From NCBI RefSeq assembly GCF_012974865.1, contig NZ_CP043633.1, positions 1,993,001 through 2,057,000 on the forward strand: DNA of 64,000 bases, written 5' to 3'. This document shows, piece after piece, positions 49,894-59,344 of this stretch. This DNA is from Nonlabens sp. Ci31. Its GTDB lineage: Bacteria; Bacteroidota; Bacteroidia; Flavobacteriales; Flavobacteriaceae. A program made the translations under genes and the position numbers. The notes under the pieces are model-generated. The model had not been told where the DNA came from, ran no database searches, and was given only the letters and a program-made list of their open reading frames with translations. Each line of letters starts with the position of its first letter. Position 1 is the stretch's first letter.

Positions 49894-49901
49894 CAAATGT
49901 A
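49894..49901 (-). promoter_or_regulatory. -7 box of the aldehyde dehydrogenase gene
   Basis: The minus strand reads TACATTTG, a match to TAnnTTTG, about 68 bases before the ATG at 49826. Confidence 0.5.
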
Positions 49902-50044
49902 TGGCTAGCGCTTACTTGTGAAGTTATTCATAAGGGTCAGTAGCTTATGAAAAAAGTTCAGTATAAGGTTTTTTTAAATAAAAAGATATGATTATTATTT
50001 TTAAAACACTGAAATATAGCTATTTAAAATAAAAAATATTAATT

Positions 50045-50878
50045 TTAAAGATCTGTTGGACTAATTCCGAACTTTTTTTTGAAAGCTATACTAAAGTTAG
50101 ACAGGTTATTATAGCCCATATCTAAATAAATATCAGACGCTTTTAAATCACCTCCTTGCAGTAGTTCTTTTGCTTTTTGTAGGCGCCTGTTTTGAAGCCA
50201 TTTCCCGGGAGGTTCTTTATATTCGGAAGTAAAATGACGTTTAAAAGTTGATAGACTCATATTGCAGAGAAAAGCAATTTCTTCCAGTTTTAAGTTGGAA
50301 TTTACATTGCTTTCTACGACATTTATAAACGGTGAAACTTCTTTAGAGATTAATGAGTGCAAGTAGTATTCAAAAGTAGAACCGTACTTGTTGAGCAAAT
50401 ACAACATAATTTCTTCAAATTTTAAAACCAATAAAGCATCACTATAACTATGATCTGTAAAGGTGTAAGACGATAAAGAATTAATGAAAGCAGCAATATA
50501 ATCATCATTTTCAATCACAAAATAGGGCACATCTTCTTTATATGGCTTAACATCGTTAGTGTACTTACTTAAGAAATCGGTTAGTTTTTTTTCAGAAAAG
50601 AAGAAAAGTTTGCAGTAGTAAGCGGCTTCAGTGTCTAATAACTCCGTCCAAAGCCAATTTCCTTTTTTAAGCAACAAAGATTGGGCTTTATTTACGGCAA
50701 CCGATGTGCCAGCAAAATGTACCTGCTTTTTACCAACTTGTAGAAAGCTAAACATATTCATGCTTAAATTGACTTTACTTTTTACGACATCGCTCGACAT
50801 CTTAAAATCGTAGACAAAGATGTCTTGAGTAGTCTTTTTATTCTGAAAATAAATTTCAGGTATGTTTTCTATTGGCAT
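50045..50878 (-). CDS. AraC-family transcriptional regulator
   Basis: The 277-residue protein has an N-terminal ligand-binding part (about 1-170) and a C-terminal pair of helix-turn-helix motifs: LEEIAFLCNMSLSTFKRHF and ASDIYLDMGYNNLSNFSIAFKKKFGISP. The last sequence is the AraC signature. The N-terminal domain is of the kind found in Bacteroidota and plant-like ExsA/AraC regulators; its signal is unknown. It precedes the aldehyde dehydrogenase on the same strand and is a candidate regulator of it. Confidence 0.9.
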   Translation of the reverse strand: MPIENIPEIYFQNKKTTQDIFVYDFKMSSDVVKSKVNLSMNMFSFLQVGKKQVHFAGTSVAVNKAQSLLLKKGNWLWTELLDTEAAYYCKLFFFSEKKLTDFLSKYTNDVKPYKEDVPYFVIENDDYIAAFINSLSSYTFTDHSYSDALLVLKFEEIMLYLLNKYGSTFEYYLHSLISKEVSPFINVVESNVNSNLKLEEIAFLCNMSLSTFKRHFTSEYKEPPGKWLQNRRLQKAKELLQGGDLKASDIYLDMGYNNLSNFSIAFKKKFGISPTDL

Positions 50879-51095
50879 TTGTTTTTTTTCTTCTTTTAGA
50901 TATTGGTTCGTTTAACAATAGGTAGCTGATAGCGTTCTATTTTTGATCAAGTTACAAGAAAATTAAAGGGATACTAACCTTAAATTTACATCTATCTCAG
51001 GTGTAATTTTATACATTGTAGTAGGTCTGACTTCTATACTTTCTGGGTATAGACAAGATTTTGTAATCACTAAATTAGAATCAAATTTTCACCTA

Positions 51096-51767
51096 TTAAT
51101 TCTCAGCCTTAATTATCTGTCGTATCAAATCGAGTAAGTTTAATGCCTTAAAGTCTGGCTGTAAATAATAGGGATGATAAATTTCTTGCTTTCGTTTTAT
51201 GTAAGCTGTGGTGAGTCCTGCTTTTTTTGCTCCAAACAAATCCCAATCGTGTGTTGCAACCATTACAATATTTTCAGTTTGTAATCCTTCCTGTTTAGCT
51301 GCTGAAAGATAAATATCCTTGAAAGGTTTGTAATTCTCGACCTTGTCTGCGGAGTAATAAGAATCAAAAAGGTCCATAATTCCTGCATTAGATAGCTGTT
51401 CTTTTATCATTTCTAAAGACGAATTAGAAACAGCAATAACACGAATATCATTGTTTCTTAAAACACGAAGAGCAGGTCGTACATCTTCATAAGCAGGTAA
51501 CTTTCTAAATGCTCCAAGTATTTCAGCTTTTACCTCGCTACTCAAAGATTTATTGTTCTCGAAAAACAGATTTTCTAAAGCTACAGCTGCTAATTCTCCG
51601 AAATTTCTGTATTCGTCCATAATCCCCATGATAGTTGAACTGTGTAATAATTTTGTAAACCAATATTTTAGAATATATTGATCATCAAAGTGCTTATCAA
51701 ACTGTTCCTTAAGTAAACTCAAGTTTAATAAGGTTTCGTTCATGTCGAAGAATACTGCTTTTTTCAT
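51096..51767 (-). CDS. HAD-superfamily hydrolase, haloacid dehalogenase type II-like
   Basis: The 223-residue protein has HAD motif I as FFDMNETLL, with nucleophile Asp8 but Asn instead of the second Asp, as in type II haloacid dehalogenases. Motif II is VSNSS, and motif III lies around KPFKDIYLSAAKQEG; motif IV is ATHDWDLFGAKKAG. The cap domain is between residues 15 and 95. L-2-haloacid dehalogenase activity is possible, but many such proteins have other substrates. Confidence 0.87.
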   Translation of the reverse strand: MKKAVFFDMNETLLNLSLLKEQFDKHFDDQYILKYWFTKLLHSSTIMGIMDEYRNFGELAAVALENLFFENNKSLSSEVKAEILGAFRKLPAYEDVRPALRVLRNNDIRVIAVSNSSLEMIKEQLSNAGIMDLFDSYYSADKVENYKPFKDIYLSAAKQEGLQTENIVMVATHDWDLFGAKKAGLTTAYIKRKQEIYHPYYLQPDFKALNLLDLIRQIIKAEN

Positions 51768-52585
51768 ACTATTTTATTTATATATTTTTACCGAATAATT
51801 CTGTTTAAAGTATCGTTTCAAGCTTGTTTACAATTTTCTTTGAGTAAGCATAAATGCGGTGTTTTTTTTCAAGAGATGTTGGCTCACGTTTTTAATCGCT
51901 ATGATTATTCCGTCAATCATTTCTTTTTTCATTTGGTTTCTCGAACTAGTTTTCCATAAAATAAAAACCAGCCTTACTTACTACAAATTCAAAAATGGCT
52001 CCTCTTTCTGCGTTTCTTTTGAAATGTCTAAAAGATGAGTTTTCAATTCGTAACCATTCAACTCCGAAAACCCCCTAAATTTTGTAAGATGCTCAAATTT
52101 TGATAGTCCTATAATCCAGAATAGAATTAGTTACTGAGTTTTCCAACTGACTAATTAAAGCCATAATCATTTTTCGGCTCGTTCTATTCTTTTGAGAAAC
52201 CATTTTAATCTATCAGTCAATTTTTTGTCGTCTAGAAGAGTGTTTTATTCCACTTGTCAATTGAAAAAAAAATTCCTTTCGTTTATCCTTTCAATTCTGA
52301 TGAATATGTTGTTTTCCAGAACCTGTCTTCCAACTAGTAAAGGCATTCTTTTGTTTTATCTCAAATGTCCGTTAAGGCATACTAGTTAAAACGTTTAGTA
52401 TAAGAATAGTAGCGAATTTCAAGGCTAGAGCCTTTCAATTTAGCACTGGCTTTGTACAAAGATACTCACTTAGATTTTAGTACTAAATCTGCTACTATGC
52501 GATATTAAAATTAAATCCGACAAGCATTTATGTCGGTGCTTTAATGATGTGTCCTGCATTGTCTGCTTTTACTACTTTAAAAATT
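51768..52585. other. Eroded stretch, possible minus-strand gene remains
   Basis: No intact gene. On the minus strand one frame from 52201 reads MVSQKNRTSRKMIMALISQLENS and stops, and others read ELNGYELKTHLLDISKETQ and FEFVVSKAGFYFMEN before the stop at 51946-51948. These could be pieces of one broken gene of a family I cannot name. Confidence 0.35.
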
Positions 52586-53261
52586 ATGAAAAGGCCTATT
52601 TCAAGCCTACCTTGGAATTTAAAAAAGTCCAAATATCTCAGATTATTATATGTATTTCCTGTATTATATATAGATAGCTTATGTTTTAATTTGGGCTTTT
52701 GGTTTTGGGAATATTCTTAATCAAGATACTACTTCAGAATGGTCTTAAGAATTGGGAATGGAAGAATTCAGTGTTCCAATTATTATATTGTCGATGGTCG
52801 TACTTTTGTCAATTGTAGGTGTCGTAAAAAATTTCGGCTCCACTTTGGGCGAAGAAATTGGTTGGCGTGGATTTTTCATTTACGAACTTAGAAAAATATG
52901 TTCTTTTGGTGGGGTATCAATAATTAGTGGTTTGATTTGGTCAATTTGGTATTGGCCGATTATTTTACTAACCTACAAAGGAAGTGGCCATGTTATATTC
53001 CATATTTCTTCGTTTACTGTAATGGTATTAGGAATGTCTGTTATTTTGGATTATTATAATTTTAAGTCAAATAGTTTATGGCCTTTGGCACTTTTTCATT
53101 CGGTTCATAATATATTCATACAAAAGATATTCACTACGCTAACTTCGACAAACGAGAGCACTACTTTTTGGATAGATGAATACGGAATGATGCTTCCAAT
53201 TATCACCACAATTTTTGCGATGTACTTTTGGCGAAAGCTAAGGCTGAAAATCTGCAACTAA
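52586..53261 (+). pseudogene. Disrupted CPBP-family intramembrane protease (CAAX/Abi type)
   Basis: An ATG at 52586 opens MKRPISSLPWNLKKSKYLRL, which leaves the frame near 52676. The next frame reads AYVLIWAFGFGNILNQDTTS and meets a TAA at 52746-52748. The same frame then continues open to 53261, with catalytic motif 1 as EEIGWRGF and motif 3 HSVHNIF. In motif 2, the usual WHWP-type His is Tyr (WYWP). One frameshift, one stop and a changed catalytic residue make this a likely pseudogene. Confidence 0.7.
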
Positions 53262-53347
53262 ATTTTGAAACTTCACTAAAGTTGGTTTTCGAACCATGGT
53301 GGTCAATATATAATTACGTATTTTAGAGTCCATAAATAGGGCGTATA

Positions 53348-53510
53348 ATGGACATATTTAATGCGTATGGTTTGTTAGAATTTGTAGAGCAGTTTAAAAC
53401 AAATAAAAATAGCAAAGAGTATCTAGCATAAATTATACGGCAAGAGGCTGATAGAGCTGTAAGTGTTCAAAAAAGGCCTATCAAACTCCTAAATTTTTTA
53501 CTGTAACCTA
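53348..53510 (+). pseudogene. IS1595-like transposase N-terminal relic
   Basis: A frame from the ATG at 53348 reads MDIFNAYGLLEFVEQFKTNK and then NSKEYLA before a stop. The next frame runs to IRQEADR, and a further shift gives CKCSKKAYQTPK, the expected zinc-ribbon of such transposases. The order fits the N-terminus of an IS1595-type transposase with several frameshifts. The rest is lost. Confidence 0.4.
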
Positions 53511-53549
53511 TACCTCTAATTTTTTTGATTCCTTTTAAATCTTATTTTC

Positions 53550-54545
53550 ATGGCCATGTTTTGTATAGATAGTGAGAGTCTTGATCCTTATTTTAACCAA
53601 GCGGTAGAGGAGTACTTCCTTAAGAATTTTGATGATAATATTTTCATGCTGTGGCGGAATAACAATGCTATTATCGTAGGTAAACATCAAAATACTCTTG
53701 CCGAGATCAACGTAAAACATGTAAAAGATCGAGGGATAAAAGTAGTAAGACGCCTTACAGGTGGTGGAGCTGTTTTTCATGATTTGGGAAACATCAACTA
53801 TACCTTTATAATGGGCTATGGCGAGAAAGGAGCAAAAGTAGATTTTAAAAAATACAATCAGCCTATTATTGATGTTTTAGCGGGATTGGGAGTAAAGGCT
53901 CATTTTTCTGGAAGAAACGACATCCTAATTGATGACCAAAAGTTTTCGGGCAATGCAGAACACATCTATCATCAAAAGCAAAGAGTTTTACATCATGGTA
54001 CGTTGCTTTACGCCTCAGAGATTCAGGATATATCGGATGCCCTGAATGTAAACCCCTTAAAGTTTGAAGGGAAAGCTCGAAAGTCGGTAAGTAGTAGGGT
54101 GACAAATATTTCTAGCCATCTAAAAGATGATATGGGCGTAGACCAGTTTCGCCAAAAGGTGATGAACCACATTACGGAAATGTACCCTGATGCTATCCTT
54201 TACCAATTAACTGTAAATGATAAAGCCGCTATTCAAAAATTAGCAGATGAAAAGTACAGCACCTGGGCATGGAACTATGGCTACTCTCCCAAGTATGGTT
54301 TAAAGAAAGGAGTAAAAACAAACGGAGGGCACGTGGAGGTGCACCTTAATGTGTATAAAGGGGTAATTACTGAACTCGAAATTTTTGGTGATTTCTTCGT
54401 CAACCGTGACATAGACGAAGTAAAACAAGCTTTGATAGGATTGGAGCACCGCCAGGAAACCGTATTAGATAAATTAAAGGAAATCAAAAGTAGCGAGTAT
54501 TTCAATAATATTTCTGAGGAGGAGTTGGTAGTAGCGTTCTTTTGA
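53550..54545 (+). CDS. lplA: Lipoate-protein ligase A
   Basis: The enzyme activates lipoate with ATP and attaches it to lipoyl domains of 2-oxoacid dehydrogenases and the glycine system. The 331-residue product has the LplA sequences LWRNNNAIIVGKHQNTLAEIN, RRLTGGGAVFHDLGNINYTF and FSGRNDILIDDQKFSGNA, with the lipoyl-binding Lys in the last (about residue 130). The C-terminal accessory domain (about 245-331) is present. It is intact although both flanks are eroded. Confidence 0.95.
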   Translation: MAMFCIDSESLDPYFNQAVEEYFLKNFDDNIFMLWRNNNAIIVGKHQNTLAEINVKHVKDRGIKVVRRLTGGGAVFHDLGNINYTFIMGYGEKGAKVDFKKYNQPIIDVLAGLGVKAHFSGRNDILIDDQKFSGNAEHIYHQKQRVLHHGTLLYASEIQDISDALNVNPLKFEGKARKSVSSRVTNISSHLKDDMGVDQFRQKVMNHITEMYPDAILYQLTVNDKAAIQKLADEKYSTWAWNYGYSPKYGLKKGVKTNGGHVEVHLNVYKGVITELEIFGDFFVNRDIDEVKQALIGLEHRQETVLDKLKEIKSSEYFNNISEEELVVAFF

Positions 54546-55147
54546 GCGGTGCGTACTATTTGAAAATGCAATGTTGTTGAACAAACTTTTTTGTGGATTC
54601 AACGGGAATTTTAGTACCTAATGGATACAGACATCATTCTGTATTCATGGAGCCATCGTTTATGAACGTAATTTTGAATCTGCTGTATTTGTTAAAGATA
54701 AAATGGGTGGAACGCATTCAAGGATTAATAAGCTATAGAATTAGATGATTTATAAGTGGAGCTCTTGGTATTCCATAGTTGGTTCTCCTCTATTATTCTT
54801 ATCATTTCTACTCCGGCAGTGGTTCTTTTGGCTCAATCTAAATTTTTAAATCCCTTACCTTGTATTATTTGCCATTTAGTCATTCTATGGTCTTGTTATA
54901 CTATATCATTGAGGTATTTAGATCACCTTTCAAATTAGTGGATGGGAAAAGAGGAATAGTATTCGACAAAAGCATACCATATTTTAATCGATGTTCTAAC
55001 CTATAGACACCTGCTTATTCAGCCACGGTTAGAAATGGTAAACCAATTAGATATTCCTTTTGCTTGTAACTTCTTCCATTCAAAAGGAAATTAAAGAATA
55101 CATTTTTGCTTCATTTATGCAGTCCTGCATTCAAGTCATAACTGCAC
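54546..55147. other. Gene-free stretch downstream of lplA
   Basis: I see no gene. Short open frames have no recognisable content. The right end borders the transposase tail. Confidence 0.4.
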
Positions 55148-55390
55148 CATATCCTAAAAAAAGCTTACAAAAATAAACCCTTGACCCGTTGGGAAAGGAA
55201 ATTCAATAAACTCATAAGAAAAACTAGGTTCAAGGTAAAGCGTACTTTTGGGGGAATAAAAAGATGGTTCAATGGAGGATTGGCAAGATACCGAGGGATG
55301 GCAAAAATGCATACCCAAAACCTGATGGAGGCCATATCCTATAATTTATACCGTAGTCCAGGGATAATTGCGTCCAATCGTAAAAATTAA
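55148..55390 (+). pseudogene. IS5-family transposase, C-terminal fragment
   Basis: The frame reads HILKKAYKNKPLTRWERKFN, then RFKVKRTFGGIKRWFNGGLA and ARYRGMAKMHTQNLMEAISY, ending in NLYRSPGIIASN. This is the C-terminal third of an IS5-type DDE transposase, including the catalytic Glu region (here RFKVKRTFG, where the usual VERTFG has lost the Glu). The catalytic Asp residues and the N-terminus are missing. No terminal inverted repeats were found. Confidence 0.8.
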
Positions 55391-55890
55391 GGGATAAACA
55401 TCAAGAAAATGACTAACAAAGACAATAAATAGAGAAAAAAATAAGGTTTTCGACAAAAAACTAAGCGAAAATCCATCTGAATAATGGTGTAATTAAATTA
55501 TTGAATTTTGCAATGGTCTTTGTATTTTTATATGATGTCGGTGTTTTGCAAAAGTCTATAGTTCTTAACTACTAGTAATTTGATTCTGAGGCTTTAAAAT
55601 AGCTCATGCTAATCTTAAAATAATTTAATAATTCGTCCTTAAAAAGTTATATTTCACTTGATCCCACCTAGGTTTATACGCCTTAAATCTAAACTCCAAT
55701 AATAAGTTAAGTAGGGTTTGATTTCCAATTTAACTGAAGAAGTTAGGTCAATTTAGATTGCTTCCGCTTTTTCTAACCAATGTAGCAAGACTAGCATAAC
55801 TGGATAGCTAAGATGCAGTTTCAAATTTTGAAAAACCATCAGTCATCATATACACTTCTCTAAAACGGACAATTAATAATTAGAATATAA
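55391..55890. other. Gene-free stretch before uvrA2
   Basis: I see no gene or repeat. The uvrA2 promoter lies at its right end. Confidence 0.4.
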
Positions 55891-55898
55891 TAACTTTG
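55891..55898 (+). promoter_or_regulatory. -7 box of the uvrA2 gene
   Basis: TAACTTTG matches TAnnTTTG. It lies 52 bases before the ATG at 55951. Confidence 0.5.
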
Positions 55899-55950
55899 GA
55901 CTTAAGATCTAACAACAAGGTCTTGGTATATTTTTTCAACAAATGTGAGC

Positions 55951-58488
55951 ATGGGACAATCTAATGAAAATAAGAAACAAAAACAGGGCTTCGTAGCTAT
56001 ACACGGAGCACGGCAACATAATCTTAAAAATGTAACTTTAGAAATCCCCCGCGATGCATTGGTAGTATTTACTGGGGTTTCAGGATCAGGTAAGTCCTCG
56101 CTTGCATTTGGTACTCTGTATGCCGAAGCTGAGCGGAGGTATCTTGAATCTGTATCGCCCTACGCCCGCCGACTTTTCCATCAAATGCCTATCCCAGAAG
56201 TCGACAAGATCGAAGGTCTACCTCCAGCCGTTGCTCTACAGCAGCAACGAGGCTCTGGCACTACGCGATCCTCGGTTGGCTCTGTGACTACATTATCTAA
56301 CTTGTTACGCATGTTATATTCCCGTGCTGGTGATTATCCTGAAGGACAGTCTCTTTTATATGCCGATTCATTTTCAACCAATACACCAGAAGGAGTTTGC
56401 CCTAAATGTCATGGATTGGGTAAAATTCACCAAGTCACTGAAAAAAGCATGGTCCCCGATGATTCCTTAACGATAAGAGAAAAAGCCATAGCGGCATGGC
56501 CCCCAGCTTGGCAAGGTAAAAACCTTCGCGACATTTTGACCACTCTCGGCTACGATGTAGATATCCCTTGGAAAGATCTTCCCAAAAAAGACCGCGACTG
56601 GATCTTATTTACAAACGAACGTCCACAGGTACCCGTATATCGTGACTTAAGCCTAGGCGACGTAAAACTTGCCATCAAAAATAAAATTGAACCTAGTTAC
56701 AAAGGCACGTATAAGGGTGCGAAAAGACATGTTCTGCACACTTTTGCAAATACGCAAAGTACTTTGATGAAAAAACGGGTGTCGCAATACATGATAAGCA
56801 GCGAATGCCCCTCCTGTAAAGGTAAACGTTTACGTAGCGAATCGCTTTCTGTGACTTTTGCTGGTTATGATATTGCCGATATTTCGAGATTACCTCTAGA
56901 GAAATTGCTTTCTATTTTCGCTCCTTATGGCGATGGCACGGCGCCGGCTTTGCTTAAATTAACCAAACAGCATCAGGAAAAAGCAATGGTAGCTCAAAGA
57001 ATCGCCGAAGATCTAGTGGCGAGAGTAGAAGTTCTATTGGAATTGGGCTTGGGTTATTTATCCTTGGAGCGCAGCACACCTTCTCTTTCTCCTGGGGAAC
57101 ATCAGCGGTTAAGACTAGCGACACAAGTGCGTAGTAATTTGTTTGGGGTGGTGTATGTATTAGACGAACCTTCTGCAGGATTGCACCCCGCTGACACCGA
57201 AGCTTTACTAAAAACTTTAGATAGATTAAAAGCTTCTGGTAATTCACTGTTTGTCGTTGAACATGAGTTAGATGTGATTCGCCATGCCGACTGGATTGTT
57301 GATGTAGGTCCAGATGCTGGCGAAGGTGGTGGTGAAATTTTATACAGCGGGCCACCGTCTGGTTTAAAAAACAGTAAACGGTCCAAAACCAGAGAACATC
57401 TTTTTAATGATCTGCCTTTTAAAAAAACCACACCCCGAAAACCTAGTGGCTGGTTGAAATTAAGTGGAGTAACCAGAAATAATTTAACAGATCTTGAAGT
57501 GTCGTTTCCTTTAGGAGTGCTAATGAGTGTCACTGGAGTTTCAGGCTCAGGTAAAAGCAGCTTAGTTAGTCAAGTATTAGTTGAATTAATCTCAACAAAA
57601 TTAGGAAAGGGCCTTTTTAAGGAAGAAGACGAAGAGGATTTACAAAAAGACACCATTGAGACGCTAGGGGGAGAAATCACCTCGGGTTCAGAAGGTATCA
57701 AACGTATGGTGGTGGTCAATCAGAAACCCATTGGGAGGACACCGCGCTCTAATCTGGCCACCTATACTGGCTTGTTTGATGTTGTACGGAAATTATTTGC
57801 TTCAACAAAATTAGCAAAAGCACGCCATTATAATGCCGGTCGCTTTTCATTTAATGTAGGTAAGGGTCGATGTCCCAATTGTGATGGTGAGGGTTTTGTG
57901 ATGGTTGAACTGCTATTCTTACCAAGTGTGTATGCGCCCTGCCCTGTTTGTGAAGGAGCGCGGTATAATCCCGAAACCTTAGAAGTTACATATCACGAAA
58001 AGAATATCAACCAAGTTCTGGACATGACCGTAGATAAAGCAGCCGTATTTTTTGAAAAAGAAGACCGAGTAAGTCGCCCCCTTAAGGTGTTGCAGGAAGT
58101 AGGTTTGGGTTATTTACGTTTGGGCCAGCCAGCAACTGAGCTTTCCGGCGGGGAAGCACAGCGTATTAAACTTGCTAAGGAACTACAGCGACTCAGCCGC
58201 GGGAATACACTTTATATTTTAGACGAACCCACTACGGGCTTACACCCAACAGATGTAGAAAAATTACAACTCCAATTGGCAAGATTGGTGGATGCTGGCA
58301 ATACTGTAATTGTAGTTGAGCACGATATGCAGGTAGTGGCTGGTAGTGATTGGGTTATCGACATAGGTCCTGGAGCAGGAAAAGAAGGCGGAAAAGTGGT
58401 AGCAGAAGGCACTCCAAACGAAGTTGCCAAAAACGAACTCAGTAAAACCGCAATTTATTTATCAAAAACATTAAACGGTCACCAATAA
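55951..58488 (+). CDS. UvrA2-type ABC ATPase (short excinuclease A homologue)
   Basis: The 845-residue protein has two ABC modules, each with Walker A (GVSGSGKSS, near residues 45 and 530), the signature (SPGEHQR and SGGEAQR) and Walker B ([10 protein letters not shown] and [10 protein letters not shown]). Zinc ligands appear as [16 protein letters not shown] and CPNCDGEG with CPVCEGAR. It is about 100 residues shorter than UvrA because the UvrB-binding region is missing, the mark of class II UvrA. Such proteins are often linked to resistance to DNA-intercalating drugs. A GTG two codons upstream is an alternative start. Codons are more GC-rich than the neighbours. Confidence 0.88.
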   Translation: MGQSNENKKQKQGFVAIHGARQHNLKNVTLEIPRDALVVFTGVSGSGKSSLAFGTLYAEAERRYLESVSPYARRLFHQMPIPEVDKIEGLPPAVALQQQRGSGTTRSSVGSVTTLSNLLRMLYSRAGDYPEGQSLLYADSFSTNTPEGVCPKCHGLGKIHQVTEKSMVPDDSLTIREKAIAAWPPAWQGKNLRDILTTLGYDVDIPWKDLPKKDRDWILFTNERPQVPVYRDLSLGDVKLAIKNKIEPSYKGTYKGAKRHVLHTFANTQSTLMKKRVSQYMISSECPSCKGKRLRSESLSVTFAGYDIADISRLPLEKLLSIFAPYGDGTAPALLKLTKQHQEKAMVAQRIAEDLVARVEVLLELGLGYLSLERSTPSLSPGEHQRLRLATQVRSNLFGVVYVLDEPSAGLHPADTEALLKTLDRLKASGNSLFVVEHELDVIRHADWIVDVGPDAGEGGGEILYSGPPSGLKNSKRSKTREHLFNDLPFKKTTPRKPSGWLKLSGVTRNNLTDLEVSFPLGVLMSVTGVSGSGKSSLVSQVLVELISTKLGKGLFKEEDEEDLQKDTIETLGGEITSGSEGIKRMVVVNQKPIGRTPRSNLATYTGLFDVVRKLFASTKLAKARHYNAGRFSFNVGKGRCPNCDGEGFVMVELLFLPSVYAPCPVCEGARYNPETLEVTYHEKNINQVLDMTVDKAAVFFEKEDRVSRPLKVLQEVGLGYLRLGQPATELSGGEAQRIKLAKELQRLSRGNTLYILDEPTTGLHPTDVEKLQLQLARLVDAGNTVIVVEHDMQVVAGSDWVIDIGPGAGKEGGKVVAEGTPNEVAKNELSKTAIYLSKTLNGHQ

Positions 58489-58691
58489 TTATAAAGAATA
58501 GTTTACAAACTAAGGATTTATTATATTTTTCAGCACTGGAAAAAGACTTTGAATGGACCATAGATTTACAGTTACAAAACGCAAAACGAGCAAAAAAATG
58601 AGATAACCAAATCATTTAACCATTACAAGGTATACACAAACCTAAACGTGACAAATCTAGGTTGAATGAAGGTTTCTGAACGGAATACAAA
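58489..58691. other. Gene-poor junction between uvrA2 and the subtilase stub
   Basis: No intact gene. A plus-strand frame ending in ALEKDFEWTIDLQLQNAKRAKK and a TGA at about 58601 looks like the tail of a lost gene of unknown family. Confidence 0.35.
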
Positions 58692-58865
58692 AATATTATG
58701 TCGGGATTTTCTGTCCATCGAGCGCTGCGATAGCATGGTGGAAGGATTAGCTAGATAACTTACTACGTCTGCTTTATCCTTAAAATAGACCAGAGCATGT
58801 AATTCCTGCAATACTAAAGATGTGGCAGAACAGAGAAATAATAGAATAAAGACACCTTGCTTCAT
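58692..58865 (-). pseudogene. Subtilase (S8 peptidase) N-terminal stub
   Basis: From the ATG at 58863-58865, the product begins with a signal peptide-like MKQGVFILLFLCSATS and continues ALVYFKDKADVVSYLANP and TMLSQRSMDRKSRHNI. This is the start of flavobacterial T9SS-secreted subtilases. After residue 58 the similarity ends and a junk frame follows to 58623. The catalytic domain is gone. The neighbouring intron fragment suggests a deletion or rearrangement cut the gene. Confidence 0.6.
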
Positions 58866-58969
58866 GTTACTAATTTAAGCAATTACACCCGATCCTAAAC
58901 ACTCACTACCGTGATACCATGCGGCGAACTGGCCAGCAGAAATACAGGTGACCCCAATTATCGGTTAAC

Positions 58970-59252
58970 AAACAGTTATACAAAGCTTAAAAAGCTAGAT
59001 GAATGGCTGCGCAACCGTCTGCGATACTGCATCTGGCATCATTGGAAGAAAGCAGACAGGAAACGCAAGAATTTAATATGTTTAGGAATAGAAAAAGGTC
59101 AGGCGTATGCTTGGAGTAGAACCCGAATGGGAGGCTGGGCAGTAGCTCAAAGCCCTATACTAGGTACTACAATCACCCTATCTAGATTAAAACGAAAAGG
59201 CTACAAACCTATGATAGGTTATCTGAATAGAACGCAAACTTCGATTTTTTGA
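58970..59252 (+). pseudogene. ltrA: Group II intron maturase, C-terminal fragment
   Basis: The frame reads KLKKLDEWLRNRLRYCIWHHW, then KRKNLICLGIEKGQAYAWSR and TRMGGWAVAQSPILGTTITL, up to the stop at 59250-59252. This is the thumb/GIIM (domain X) end of the maturase, about 90 residues of the 450-600 usual. The reverse transcriptase domain is absent. The open frame extends to 58911, but residues before SYTKLKK do not look like maturase. Confidence 0.75.
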
Positions 59253-59333
59253 ACCGCCGTATACGAGACCCGTATGTACGGTGGTGTGAGAGGCGCACTG
59301 GCAGTTATTTCACTGTCAGCCGTCTACTCGATT
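58970..59333 (+). mobile_element. 3' fragment of a group II intron (copy A)
   Basis: It contains the C-terminal end of the intron-encoded reverse transcriptase/maturase and then the intron's domain V and VI (59251-59333). Domain V reads GAACCGCCGTATACGAGACC, then CGTATGTACGGTGG. From 59251 to 59335 it is nearly identical to 61692-61795 of copy B. The copies diverge after 59335, so the 3' end is put at CGAT (59333), give or take two bases. The 5' part is missing. Confidence 0.8.
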
Positions 59334-59344
59334 ATGTGCAGGAT

